Assembly: GCF_019880305.1 (NCBI RefSeq)
Contig: NZ_CP082301.1
Coordinates: 2,976,001 to 3,040,000, forward strand
DNA: 64,000 nt
Source: Streptomyces decoyicus
GTDB lineage: Bacteria; Actinomycetota; Actinomycetes; Streptomycetales; Streptomycetaceae
Direction of reading: 5' to 3'
The notes under the pieces were generated by a model. It saw only the letters and a program-made list of their open reading frames with translations. It was not told the DNA's origin and ran no database searches. Position 1 is the first letter of the stretch. Each line of letters begins with the position of its first letter. Below, one piece after another: positions 10,550-18,537 of this stretch. Made by a program: the position numbers and the translations under genes.

Positions 10550-12466
10550 TCAGAGGTGGCGACGGCGCCCGGCGGTGTGCCGGTCGTACGCCTCGCGGGC
10601 AGCCACCGCCGCCGGACGTGTCGCGGTCTCGGCAACAGGAACATCCCACCAGGCCTGTGCCTCCGGCGCGCCCGGCACAGTGTCAGCCGTTTCGGTCTCG
10701 ACATAGACACATGTGGGCCGGTTCGCGCCCCGCGCCTCGGCCAGCGCGGCGCGCAGCTCACCGACGGTGGCCGCACGCAGCACCTGCATGCCGAGCGAGG
10801 CGGCGTTGGCCGCCAGATCGACCGGCAGCGGCGCACCGGTGTACGTGCCGTCCTCGGCGCGGAAGCGGTAGTCGGTGCCGAAGCGCTCCCCGCCGGTCGC
10901 CTGGGACAGTCCGCCGATCGAGGCATAGCCGTGGTTCTGGATGAGGACGAGGGTGATGTTGATGCCCTCCTGTACCGCGGTGACGATTTCGGTGGGGTTC
11001 ATCAGATACGTACCGTCGCCGACCAGCGCCCACACCGGCCGGTCGGGGGCGGCGAGCCGGACGCCGATCGCGGCGGGGATCTCATAGCCCATGCAGGAGT
11101 AGCCGTACTCCAGGTGGTACTGCCTGCGGGACCGGGCCCGCCAGAGTTTGTGCAGGTCACCGGGGAGGGAACCGGCCGCGTTGATGATCACGTCGGTGTC
11201 GTCGACGAGGGCGTCCAGGGCGCCGAGGACCTGCGTCTGGGAGGGCCGTACGGACGGGTCCTCGGCGGCGTACGCGGCGTCCACCCGGCGCTCCCAGCCG
11301 GCCTTCGCCGCCCGGTAGGCCGCCTCGTACTCCGCGTCGACGCGGTGGCCGGACAGCTCCTTGGTGAGCGCTTCGAGCCCGGCGCGGGCGTCGGCGACCA
11401 GGGAGGCGGCGCCGAGCTTGTGGGCGTCGAAGGACGCGATGTTGAGGTTGACGAAGCGGACACCGGGCGCGGCGAAGAGGGTCGAGGAGGCGGTGGTGAA
11501 GTCGGTGTAGCGGGTGCCGACGCCGAGGACCAGATCGGCCTCGCGGGCGAGGGCGTCGGCGGTGGCGGTGCCGGTGTGGCCGATGCCGCCCACGTCGGCG
11601 GGGTGGTCGTGGCGCAGCGAGCCCTTGCCGGCCTGGGTGGACGCGACGGGGATGCCGGTGGCCTCGGCGAAGGCGCACAGCGCGTCCTCGGCCTCGCTGT
11701 GGTGGACCCCGCCGCCCGCGACGACCAGGGGCCGGCGGGCGCCGCGCAGGGCGCGTACGGCAGCGGCGAGGGCGTCGGCGTCGGGGGCCGGCCGGGGGAC
11801 GCGCCAGACCCGGTCGGCGAAGAACTCCGCCGGCCAGTCGTACGCCTCCGCCTGGACGTCCTGCGGCAGTGCGAGGGTGACCGCGCCGGTGTCGACGGGG
11901 TCGGCGAGCACCCGCATGGCCTGGAGAGCGGCGGGGATCAGCGCCTCGGGCCGGGTGACGCGGTCGAAGTAGCGGGAGACCGGGCGCAGCGCGTCGTTGA
12001 CGGAGATGTCGCCGGCGGAGGGCACTTCGAGCTGCTGGAGGACGGGATCGGCGGGGCGGGTGGCGAAGACGTCGCCGGGCAGCAGCAGCACCGGGAGCCG
12101 GTTGACGGTGGCGAGCGCGGCGCCGGTGACGAGGTTGGTGGCCCCGGGGCCGATGGACGTGGTGACGGCCTGGGCGGAGAGCCGGTCGCACTGCCGGGCG
12201 TAACCGACGGCGGCGTGCACCATGGCCTGCTCGTTGCGGCCCTGGAGGTACGGGAGCGCCGGGGGTCCGGCGGTTGCCCCCTGGTGGGACGCAGCACCGG
12301 ATTCCAGCAGGGCCTGGCCGAGACCGGCGACATTGCCGTGGCCGAAGATGCCCCAGCAGGCATGGATCAGACGGTGCCGGCGGCCGTCGCGCTCGGTGTA
12401 CTGGTGGGCGAGGAACTCGACCAGGGCCTGCGCGACCGTCAGGCGGCGTGTCGTCGGAGCGTTCAT
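10550..12466 (-). CDS. iolD: 3D-(3,5/4)-trihydroxycyclohexane-1,2-dione hydrolase (ThDP enzyme)
   Basis: 638 residues from ATG 12466 (MNAPTTRRLTVAQALVEFL). A ThDP-dependent enzyme with the N-terminal PYR domain (CWGIFGHGNVAGLGQAL, then GRNEQAMVHAAVGYAR with the cofactor-contacting Glu), central domain, and C-terminal PP domain with the Mg/ThDP motif starting ALVGDGTYLMNPTEI and ending NITLVLIQNHG. It opens the inositol-derived ring to 5-deoxy-glucuronate. The start codon overlaps the iolB stop (ATGA), so the two are translationally coupled in the operon iolC-aldolase-iolB-iolD-mmsA. Confidence 0.95.
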   Translation of the reverse strand: MNAPTTRRLTVAQALVEFLAHQYTERDGRRHRLIHACWGIFGHGNVAGLGQALLESGAASHQGATAGPPALPYLQGRNEQAMVHAAVGYARQCDRLSAQAVTTSIGPGATNLVTGAALATVNRLPVLLLPGDVFATRPADPVLQQLEVPSAGDISVNDALRPVSRYFDRVTRPEALIPAALQAMRVLADPVDTGAVTLALPQDVQAEAYDWPAEFFADRVWRVPRPAPDADALAAAVRALRGARRPLVVAGGGVHHSEAEDALCAFAEATGIPVASTQAGKGSLRHDHPADVGGIGHTGTATADALAREADLVLGVGTRYTDFTTASSTLFAAPGVRFVNLNIASFDAHKLGAASLVADARAGLEALTKELSGHRVDAEYEAAYRAAKAGWERRVDAAYAAEDPSVRPSQTQVLGALDALVDDTDVIINAAGSLPGDLHKLWRARSRRQYHLEYGYSCMGYEIPAAIGVRLAAPDRPVWALVGDGTYLMNPTEIVTAVQEGINITLVLIQNHGYASIGGLSQATGGERFGTDYRFRAEDGTYTGAPLPVDLAANAASLGMQVLRAATVGELRAALAEARGANRPTCVYVETETADTVPGAPEAQAWWDVPVAETATRPAAVAAREAYDRHTAGRRRHL

Positions 12467-13356
12467 CGGGCGTCTCCTGCGGGCGCTTCGTAGAGGGGGA
12501 GGCGGGGGTCGACGGGCTGACCGGGCCAGGTGCCGCGGATCCAGCCGTGGTCGGGGTGGTCGCAGATCAGCCACTCACGCGTCTCGCCGGGGCCCGCCAT
12601 GACATTGAGGTAGTACATGGCATGACCGGGGGCGGCGATCGACGGGCCGTGCCAGCCGTCGGGGATCAGGACCGCATCGCCGCTGCGGACCTCGGCCAGG
12701 ACATCGGTGCCGCGGCCGTGCCCGGAGGGGCTGACACGCTGGTAGCCGACGCCTTCCGTACCGTGCGCGGACTCGATCTCGAAGTAGTAGATCTCCTCCA
12801 GCTCGGACTCCTCGCCGGGGCGGCACTCGTCGTGCTTGTGCGGCGGATAGGACGACCAGTTGCCGCCGGGGGTGAGCACCTCCACCGCGATGAGCTTGTC
12901 GCACTCGAAGGTGCCCGCCGCACCGAAGTTGTTGACCTGGCGGGAGCAGTTGCCGGTACCGCGCAGCTCCACGGGGACGTCGGACGCGGCGCCGTAGCGG
13001 GCGGGGAGCGCGCGGTCGCAGCGGGCGCCGGTGAGCGCGAAGCGGCCGCCGGCGCCGGTGCCGATCCGTACCTGGGCGTCGCGCGGTACGTACGCGAAGT
13101 CGGTGACGCCGCTGAACACGCTCTCCCGGCCGGTCAGTTCGAACGCGTCACCGCCGTCGGTCAGCACCGTGCAGCCGCCGGACAGCGGCAGCACGATCCA
13201 TTCGCTGTCGCCGGTGGCGAAGGAGTGATAGCCACCCGGCGGCAGGTCCAGGACGCGCAGCGAGGAGTGGCCCCAGCCCGCCCGCTTCGGGTCGATGTCC
13301 AGCGCGTACGGGCCGTCCGCCGCCGCTCCGGCCTTCAGGTGGAATTCAGTGCTCAT
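12463..13356 (-). CDS. iolB: 5-deoxy-glucuronate isomerase
   Basis: 297 residues, cupin-type IolB. Diagnostic stretches are the metal-binding PPHKHDE region (about 172-178) followed by ELEEIYYFEIE, and the C-terminal VLIPDGWHGPS and MYYLNVMAGP. It converts 5-deoxy-D-glucuronate to 2-deoxy-5-keto-D-gluconate, the substrate of IolC. The length is slightly above the roughly 270-residue family norm. It lies 30 bp after the aldolase gene and its TGA overlaps the iolD start. Confidence 0.95.
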   Translation of the reverse strand: MSTEFHLKAGAAADGPYALDIDPKRAGWGHSSLRVLDLPPGGYHSFATGDSEWIVLPLSGGCTVLTDGGDAFELTGRESVFSGVTDFAYVPRDAQVRIGTGAGGRFALTGARCDRALPARYGAASDVPVELRGTGNCSRQVNNFGAAGTFECDKLIAVEVLTPGGNWSSYPPHKHDECRPGEESELEEIYYFEIESAHGTEGVGYQRVSPSGHGRGTDVLAEVRSGDAVLIPDGWHGPSIAAPGHAMYYLNVMAGPGETREWLICDHPDHGWIRGTWPGQPVDPRLPLYEAPAGDAR

Positions 13357-13386
13357 GTATCGAGTCTCCTGCGGAAATCGCGGTGT

Positions 13387-14274
13387 TCACAGCAGGCCTA
13401 CGGCGGTGTCCACGGCCGCCGCGACATCACCGTCGGCCGGGTAGAGCAGGGAACGGCCGACGACCAGGCCGTGAACCGTCGGCAGCCGCAGCGCCTTGCG
13501 CCACTTCTCGTAGGCGGCTTCCTGGTCCTGGACGGTGCTGCCGATGTCGCCGCCGAGCAGCACCGTCGGCAGGGTGGTGGTCTCGCAGACCCGGGCCATG
13601 GCGTCGGGGTCGTCGGTGACCGGCAGCTTCAGCCAGGTGTAGGCGGAGGTACCGCCGAGGCCGGAGGCGATGGCCACCGAACGGGTGACGGCCTCGGCGC
13701 TGAGGTCGTTGCGGACCGCCCCCTCTATCCGGGAGGAGAGGAACGGCTCGACGAAGGTGGGCAGTTGCCGCTCGGCCATGGCGTCGATGGCGCGGGCGGT
13801 GGCCTCCAGGGTGGTGAGCGAACCGGGGTCGCTGTAGTCGATGCGCAGCAGCAGTTTGCCGGCGTCGAAGCGGAGCCGGGCGAGGTCCTGGGGGCGGTGG
13901 CCGGTGAACCGGTCGTCCATCTCGAAGGAGGCACCGGCGATGCCGCCGCGGTTCATGGACCCCATGACGACCTTGCCCTCGAGGGCGCCGATCAGCAGCA
14001 GGTCCTCCAGGATGTCGGCGGTGGCGAGCACCCCGTCCACCCCGGGCCGGGACAGCGCAAGGACCAGGCGTTCGAGCAGATCGAGGCGGTTGGCCATGGC
14101 GAGCTGCCGGTCCCCGACAGCGAGCGCACCGCGGGCCGGGTGGTCGGCCGCGACGATCATCAGCCGGCCGCTGTCGCCGAGGAGCGGACGACGGGTGCGG
14201 CGGGCGGCGGCCTCCGCGACGGCTTTGGGGTGACGGGCCCGCAGCGTCGCAAGGTCACTGATCCGAGGGTTCAA
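13387..14274 (-). CDS. DeoC/LacD-like class I aldolase, Cgl0159 family (probable DKGP aldolase)
   Basis: 295 residues, a (beta/alpha)8 protein of the type often annotated as deoxyribose-phosphate aldolase or Cgl0159-family in actinobacterial inositol clusters. Visible features are MIVAADHPARG near the N-terminus, VMGSMNRGGIAG, GKLLLRIDYSDP with an acidic pair, and the strand YTWLKLPV whose Lys is a candidate Schiff-base residue; the end LHGLVVGRSLLYP-like stretch (TVHGLVVGRSLLYPADGD) is typical of the phosphate site. No IolJ-type class II aldolase is present, so this enzyme most likely cleaves 2-deoxy-5-keto-gluconate-6-phosphate to DHAP and malonate semialdehyde. That assignment is inferred from operon position. 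Confidence 0.85.
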   Translation of the reverse strand: MNPRISDLATLRARHPKAVAEAAARRTRRPLLGDSGRLMIVAADHPARGALAVGDRQLAMANRLDLLERLVLALSRPGVDGVLATADILEDLLLIGALEGKVVMGSMNRGGIAGASFEMDDRFTGHRPQDLARLRFDAGKLLLRIDYSDPGSLTTLEATARAIDAMAERQLPTFVEPFLSSRIEGAVRNDLSAEAVTRSVAIASGLGGTSAYTWLKLPVTDDPDAMARVCETTTLPTVLLGGDIGSTVQDQEAAYEKWRKALRLPTVHGLVVGRSLLYPADGDVAAAVDTAVGLL

Positions 14275-14330
14275 GGCTCAACTCACCTTCTTGAGTACAC
14301 AGGTGGGGCGGGGGCGACCGGGGGGAGGAG

Positions 14331-14508
14331 GGTGGCCTTGGGGGTGGGGGTGGCCTTGGGGGTGGGGTGACCTTGGGGGTGGGGTGACCACTGGGGTGGG
14401 GGCGGTCGCGAGGGTGGGTGCGGGGGCGGGTGCGGCCATTGGACCGGGTACGGCCACAGGGGCGGATGCGGCCACGGGGACGAGTGCGGCCATCGGGGAT
14501 CACCGGCC
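14331..14508 (-). repeat. Two 18-bp tandem arrays between iolC and the aldolase gene
   Basis: The 225-bp gap inside the operon has no gene. On the plus strand 14331-14401 holds three to four copies of GGTGGCCTTGGGGGTGGG, with many G-runs. 14430-14501 holds four 18-bp units starting GTGCGGCCA or a variant; a fifth, degenerate unit continues over the iolC stop (14500-14502) into the last iolC codons. On the minus strand each unit begins with GGCCG. The G-runs on the non-template side could form G-quadruplexes in DNA. Confidence 0.75.
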
Positions 14509-15492
14509 CGCGAGGAACGCGTCGACCTCGTCGGCCGTGGGCATCGCGGAGGAGCAGGCGAGGCGGGAGGCGACGATGGCGCCGGCGGCGTTGGCGTAGC
14601 GCATCATCGGCTCCAGGCCCCAGCCCGCCAGCAGGCCGTGACAGAGCGAGCCGCCGAAGGAGTCGCCGGCGCCGAGACCGTTGACGACCTCGACGGGGGT
14701 GGGCGGGACCTCGGCGGTGCGGCCGTCGCGGTGCACGGCGAGCACACCCTTGGGGCCCTGCTTGATGACGGCGAGTTCGACGCCCATGTCCAGCAGCGCC
14801 TGGGCACAGGCCTTGGGATCACGCAGTCCGGTGGCGACCTCGGCCTCGTCGACATTGCCGACCGCCACGGTGGCGTGCCGGAGCGCCGCCTCGTAATACG
14901 GGCGGGCGGTGGCCATCGCCGCGGCACCGCTCGTCCCGCCGTCCCCGGAGGCGCCGCCCTCGCCGCCCCAGAACATCGGCCGCCAGTCGAGGTCGAAGAC
15001 GGTCGTGCCCCTCTTGGCGCGGGCCTCCAGCGCGGCGAGGGTGGCGCTGCGGCTGGGCTCCTCGCACAGCCCCGTACCGGTGATCCAGAAGATCCGGGCG
15101 GCCGCGATGGCGTCCCGGTCGAGCTCTTCGGGGCGGATGACCAGGTCGGGGGCCTTGGGGCGCCGGTAGAAGTAGAGCGGGAAGTCGTCCGGCGGGAAGA
15201 TCTCGCAGAAGGTGACCGGCGTCGGATAGGCGTCGACGGGCGTCACCCAGCGGTCGTCCACGCCGAAGTCGCGCAGCGCCTGGTGGAGATAGTCGCCGAA
15301 GGGGTCGCTTCCGGTGCGGCTGATGACCGCGCTGCGCCTGCCGAGCCGGGCCGCGGCGACCGCGACATTGGTGGCCGAACCACCGAGGAACTTGCCGAAC
15401 GTCTCCACCTGCGCCAGCGGCACACCGGTCTGCAACGGGTAGATGTCGACTCCGATGCGGCCCATGGTGATCAGGTCGTACGGCTCGGTCAT
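14500..15492 (-). CDS. iolC: 5-dehydro-2-deoxygluconokinase (PfkB family)
   Basis: 330 residues, ribokinase/PfkB fold. N-terminal MGRIGVDIYPLQ and the glycine pair FLGGSATNVAVAAARLG bind sugar; the anion hole and catalytic Asp are in NGLGAGDSFGG (Asp277). WITGTGLCEEPSR and FDLDWRPMFW are IolC-type motifs. It phosphorylates 2-deoxy-5-keto-gluconate at C6. A Gly/Ala-rich loop (about 176-192) after RPMFW looks like a lineage insertion. First gene of the minus-strand iol operon, with a good promoter upstream (TTGACA-17-TTAGAC). Its 3' end is the first unit of an 18-bp repeat. Confidence 0.95.
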   Translation of the reverse strand: MTEPYDLITMGRIGVDIYPLQTGVPLAQVETFGKFLGGSATNVAVAAARLGRRSAVISRTGSDPFGDYLHQALRDFGVDDRWVTPVDAYPTPVTFCEIFPPDDFPLYFYRRPKAPDLVIRPEELDRDAIAAARIFWITGTGLCEEPSRSATLAALEARAKRGTTVFDLDWRPMFWGGEGGASGDGGTSGAAAMATARPYYEAALRHATVAVGNVDEAEVATGLRDPKACAQALLDMGVELAVIKQGPKGVLAVHRDGRTAEVPPTPVEVVNGLGAGDSFGGSLCHGLLAGWGLEPMMRYANAAGAIVASRLACSSAMPTADEVDAFLAGR

Positions 15493-15550
15493 GTGCGCCC
15501 CTTCGGGTCGGCCGGCGCGGCGGGTTCGGCGGGTTCGGCTCCGAGGAAAG

Positions 15551-15579
15551 GTCTAACGGGGAAAGTCAGACCCTGTCAA
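15551..15579 (-). promoter_or_regulatory. Probable iolC promoter
   Basis: On the minus strand TTGACA (15579-15574), a 17-base spacer and TTAGAC (15556-15551) form a near-consensus housekeeping promoter about 60 bp before the iolC ATG. It lies directly beside the TATGTAAGGAC motif at 15586-15601, which would suit a repressor. Confidence 0.6.
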
Positions 15580-15585
15580 CAGTTT

Positions 15586-15601
15586 GTCCTTACATACTGA
15601 C
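15586..15601. promoter_or_regulatory. Candidate inositol-regulator site A
   Basis: The sequence reads GTCCTTACATACTGAC; on the minus strand it is TATGTAAGGAC. The same core, TATGT(A/C)AGGAC, recurs in front of the divergent IolE-like gene (15865-15875). It abuts the -35 of the iolC promoter. A GntR-type regulator not encoded in this window is a reasonable guess. Confidence 0.4.
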
Positions 15602-15850
15602 GTCGACCACCTGCCGACCGAGCCCCGAGACCCCACCCCGGACCGGCAAATCACCCCACCCACCGGCCACAAATCCCCCTCCACCTCCTCCACCTCCTCC
15701 ATCCCCTCCACCCCCTCCAACCACCCCGCCCAGCCCACCCGAAAGACGCACGCCCCGGGCACAACCTCCAGGCACACCTCCGGATACACCTCCGGGTGCG
15801 CCCATGGACGCACCTCCGGGCACCTCTCCGGCGTTCACCACACACGACAA
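15602..15850. other. Low-complexity C-rich spacer in the divergent iol promoter region
   Basis: Between the two candidate operators lies about 250 bp of pyrimidine-rich sequence on the plus strand, including iterated CCTCCACCTCCT units (15675-15722) and CACCTCCGG units (15775-15825). Reading frames here are low-complexity and have no convincing start or codon pattern, so no gene is called. Confidence 0.6.
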
Positions 15851-15851
15851 A

Positions 15852-15875
15852 GTCCTTAAGTCCTTATGTCAGGAC
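15852..15875. promoter_or_regulatory. Candidate inositol-regulator site B
   Basis: Reads GTCCTTAAGTCCTTATGTCA then GGAC. It contains a direct repeat AGTCCTTA twice and an inverted repeat GTCCT-N6-AGGAC (15860-15875), including TATGTCAGGAC. It sits immediately upstream of a TTGACA -35 for the plus-strand iol genes. The resemblance to site A across the divergent promoter region supports a shared regulator. Confidence 0.45.
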
Positions 15876-15881
15876 GAAGTC

Positions 15882-15910
15882 TTGACACTCCCCGGGGTGC
15901 CAGAGAGGCT
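15882..15910 (+). promoter_or_regulatory. Probable promoter of the IolE-like gene
   Basis: TTGACA (15882-15887), 17-base spacer, GAGGCT (15905-15910). The -10 departs from TAnnnT only at the first base. It lies 64 bp before the ATG at 15974, right after candidate operator B. Confidence 0.5.
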
Positions 15911-15973
15911 GTGCCCCACGACCCACCCCAGCGCCTCCCGGTCACCGCCGACCGGCGAGAGGAGAGCCGCAGC

Positions 15974-16894
15974 ATGTCCGTTCCCCATGCCGCCCCGCCC
16001 GTCCTGGACCGCCTCCGCGTCGGCTCCGCACCCGACTCATGGGGAGTCTGGTTCCCCGACGACGACCAGCAGGTCCCCTGGCAGCGCTTCCTGGACGAGG
16101 TCGCCGAGGCCGGCTACGAGTGGATCGAGCTCGGCCCGTACGGCTACCTGCCCACCGACCCCGCCGTCCTGCACGACGAGGTCGCCCGCCGCAGCCTGAA
16201 GGTCTCGGCCGGCACGATCTTCACCTCGCTGCACCACGGCCCGTCCGTATGGGACAAGACCTGGGCGCACGTCTCCGAGGTCGCCACCCTCACCCAGGCG
16301 ATGGGCGCGGGGCACCTCGTCGTCATCCCGTCCTTCTGGCGGGACGACAAGACCGCCGAGGAGATCGAGCCGCGCGAGCTGACCACCGAGCAGTGGAAGC
16401 ACCTGACCACCGGCATGGAGCGGCTGGGCAAGCGGGTCCGGGACGAGTTCGGACTGGACATCGTCGTCCACCCGCACGCCGACACCCACATCGACACCGA
16501 GGAACATGTCGAGCGCTTCCTGCACGTCACCGACTCCGCCCTGGTCAACCTCTGCCTGGACACCGGTCACTACGCCTACTGCGGCGGCGACAGCGTCAAG
16601 CTCATCCGCACCTACGGCGAACGGATCGGCTACCTCCACCTCAAGCAGGTCGACCCGGACATCCTCGACGAGGTCGTCGCCAAGGGCACCCCGTTCGGCC
16701 CGGCCGTCAAGCAGGGCGTGATGTGCGAACCGCCGCTCGGCGTGCCCGCACTGCCGCCCGTCCTCCAGGCCGCCCAGGAACTGGATGTCGACCTGTTCGC
16801 CATCGTCGAGCAGGACATGTACCCCTGCCCGCCCGACCAGCCGTTCCCGATCGCCGAGCGCACCCGCCGCTTCCTGCGCTCCTGCGGCGCCTGA
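15974..16894 (+). CDS. Sugar isomerase/epimerase-family TIM barrel, probable inosose dehydratase (IolE-like)
   Basis: 306 residues from ATG 15974, preceded by GAGAGGAGAG; an upstream in-frame ATG at 15866 lies inside the promoter/operator region and is rejected. AP-endonuclease-2 type barrel with candidate metal ligands in order: Glu in WIELGPYGYLP, His in IVVHPHADTHID, Asp/His in LCLDTGHYAY, His in YLHLKQVDPD and Glu in FAIVEQDMYP. The arrangement and length fit IolE, which dehydrates scyllo-inosose to the trione substrate of IolD; IolH is the main alternative. No other IolE candidate is in the locus, which favours IolE. Divergent from iolC, upstream of iolG. Confidence 0.8.
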   Translation: MSVPHAAPPVLDRLRVGSAPDSWGVWFPDDDQQVPWQRFLDEVAEAGYEWIELGPYGYLPTDPAVLHDEVARRSLKVSAGTIFTSLHHGPSVWDKTWAHVSEVATLTQAMGAGHLVVIPSFWRDDKTAEEIEPRELTTEQWKHLTTGMERLGKRVRDEFGLDIVVHPHADTHIDTEEHVERFLHVTDSALVNLCLDTGHYAYCGGDSVKLIRTYGERIGYLHLKQVDPDILDEVVAKGTPFGPAVKQGVMCEPPLGVPALPPVLQAAQELDVDLFAIVEQDMYPCPPDQPFPIAERTRRFLRSCGA

Positions 16895-16940
16895 GCTGCC
16901 TGCGCCTCATGCGCGCCACGCCGCGTGCGCCGCGCCCGCG

Positions 16941-16986
16941 CCCGGGTGCGGGTGCGGGTGCGGGTGCGGGTGCGGGTGCGGGTGCA
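16941..16986 (+). repeat. Six-base tandem repeat (GGGTGC)n
   Basis: About six consecutive GGGTGC units at 16950-16986, directly after Arg-rich looking low-complexity sequence downstream of the IolE-like stop. No gene is supported here. Confidence 0.8.
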
Positions 16987-17029
16987 TGCCCGCCAGAGAA
17001 GTGGGCCGGGCTCGGGTGCGCACACCTCG

Positions 17030-17260
17030 GCGTACGCGCTCGCGTGCGTGCACCTCGCATGCGTGCACCTCACGTGCATGCATCCGGCATGCATGCGTCG
17101 CGTATGGCGTGCAGCTCGCGTGCGTGCACCCGATGCACGCGACACGCAGTCATGAGACGCGACACGCAGCGATGCGAGGTGCATGCCTTGATGGGCGCGC
17201 CTCATGGGTGCCTTGATGCGTGCGTCTTGTGCGTGTATGGCTCGCATGCGTATGCCTCAC
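17030..17260. other. Long alternating purine-pyrimidine tract (potential Z-DNA)
   Basis: The 457-bp spacer between the IolE-like gene and iolG holds no gene. About 230 bp of it is dominated by alternating purine-pyrimidine steps: GCGTGCGTGCAC, GCATGCGTGCAC, ACGTGCATGCAT, GCATGCATGCGT and CGCGTGCGTGCAC in close succession. GCATGC and TGCAT words recur many times. This composition is unlike the flanking coding sequence and is what Z-DNA-forming sequence looks like. Confidence 0.6.
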
Positions 17261-17351
17261 GACGCCTCCTCACACCCCGGCAACGATTACGGAGAGTAAT
17301 CAGTTCCCAGGGTACATCACACTCTGTAGCACGTAAGGACTTGAGGACGAC

Positions 17352-18380
17352 ATGACTTCGCACGAAACGCTCGGTGTGCTCGGCGTGGCGGTCATCGGCA
17401 CCGGCCGGATGGGCGCCGACCATGTGCGCCGGATCAACGAAGTGATCAGCGGCGCCCGGGTGGCGGCGGTGGTCGACATCGATGCGGCCCGCATCAAGGA
17501 CCTCGCCGACGGCATCGAAGGGTGCACCGCGTACACCGACCCGACCGCCGCCATGGACGACCCCGAGGTGGACGCCGTACTGATCGCCTCCCCGGGCCCC
17601 GCGCACGAGGCGACCCTGCTGGACGCCTTCGCGCGCGACCTGCCCGTGCTGTGCGAGAAGCCGCTGACGCCGGACGCCGCCTCCGCACTGCGCGTGCTGG
17701 AGGCCGAGCAGGCGCTGGGCCACCGCCGTGTCCAGGTCGGCTTCATGCGCCGTTACGACGCGGACTACCGCACCCTCAAGTCCCTTCTGGGCCGGGGCGC
17801 CTACGGCCGTCCGCTGATGCTGCACAACAAGCACCGCAACGCCGACACCCCGCCCGGCTTCACCAACGCGATGATGATCAATGACTCGGTGGTGCACGAG
17901 ATCGATGTGACCCGCTGGCTGCTGGAGGAGGAGATCACCGCGGTCCGTGTGCTGCGCCCGGCCCCCACCGGCAACGCCCCGGAGGGCCTCAGCGACCCGC
18001 AGCTGGTCCTCTTCGAGACCGCGGGCGGCCAGGTCGTGGACACGGAAATCTTCGTCAACTGCGGCTTCGGCTACCAGGTCAGCTGCGAGGCGGTCTGCGA
18101 GGGCGGCACCGCCCGGATCGGTGACGACCACGGGGTGTTCAGCAATGCCGCGGGCCGCTGGGGCGGCGCCGTTCCCCCCGGCTTCGTGGAGCGCTTCGAG
18201 GAGGCCTACGACCGGCAGGTGCAGCGCTGGGTGAACGCCACCCGGCGCGGCGAGGTCGAGGGCCCCAGCTGCTGGGACGGCTATGCCGCGGCGGCGGTGT
18301 GCGAGGCGGGCGTGCGGGCACAGACCACCGGCGAGCGGGTGACCGTCGAGCTGATCGAGCGGCCCGCGTTGTACCGCTGA
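17352..18380 (+). CDS. iolG: myo-inositol 2-dehydrogenase (Gfo/Idh/MocA family)
   Basis: 342 residues. Rossmann motif [11 protein letters not shown] near residues 14-24, the catalytic-lysine motif LCEKPL, then [10 protein letters not shown] and the IolG-typical line [14 protein letters not shown] with the Asp/His pair of the proton relay. It oxidises myo-inositol to scyllo-inosose with NAD+. The start ATG 17352 follows GAGGAC. The upstream CACGTAAGGAC also resembles the iol candidate operators, though it overlaps the ribosome binding site. Its last codons (ALYR-stop) are the first unit of an 18-bp tandem repeat. Followed by a small reading frame and the MFS transporter. Confidence 0.92.
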   Translation: MTSHETLGVLGVAVIGTGRMGADHVRRINEVISGARVAAVVDIDAARIKDLADGIEGCTAYTDPTAAMDDPEVDAVLIASPGPAHEATLLDAFARDLPVLCEKPLTPDAASALRVLEAEQALGHRRVQVGFMRRYDADYRTLKSLLGRGAYGRPLMLHNKHRNADTPPGFTNAMMINDSVVHEIDVTRWLLEEEITAVRVLRPAPTGNAPEGLSDPQLVLFETAGGQVVDTEIFVNCGFGYQVSCEAVCEGGTARIGDDHGVFSNAAGRWGGAVPPGFVERFEEAYDRQVQRWVNATRRGEVEGPSCWDGYAAAAVCEAGVRAQTTGERVTVELIERPALYR

Positions 18381-18479
18381 GGCACGCTGTACCGCCGAGG
18401 CGCGCTGTACCGCCGAGGCGCGCTGTACCGCTGAGGCGCGCTGTACCGCCGAGGCGCGCTGTACCTGTACCGCCGAGGC
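18366..18479 (+). repeat. 18-bp tandem repeat spanning the iolG stop codon
   Basis: Six head-to-tail units: GCGTTGTACCGCTGAGGC (containing the iolG stop), ACGCTGTACCGCCGAGGC, then GCGCTGTACCGCCGAGGC and variants at 18402, 18420, 18438, and a last longer unit at 18456-18479. Because the unit is 18 bp, read-through of the stop would stay in frame and add GTLYRRGALYRR-like residues until a TGA in the fourth unit. Confidence 0.9.
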
Positions 18480-18537
18480 CCGCCCCGCCGAGGCCCCCGA
18501 GGCGCCCGAGGCACGCTCCACCGAAAGGCCCCGCACC

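Noticed and set aside
14255..14503. A short minus-strand frame rich in RTRPRGR and PPRPP units between iolC and the aldolase gene
   Set aside because: It is a translation of the 18-bp repeats with no ribosome binding site and overlaps both neighbours.
15590..15850. Minus-strand Gly/Val-rich frame in the divergent iol promoter region
   Set aside because: It reads through the candidate promoters and operators and consists of repeats of GGVPGG type without homology to any family I know.
17331..17351. CACGTAAGGACTTGAGGACG before iolG as a third firm copy of the iol operator
   Set aside because: The similarity overlaps the ribosome binding site and could be due to Shine-Dalgarno-like AGGA words, so it is only mentioned as weak support.
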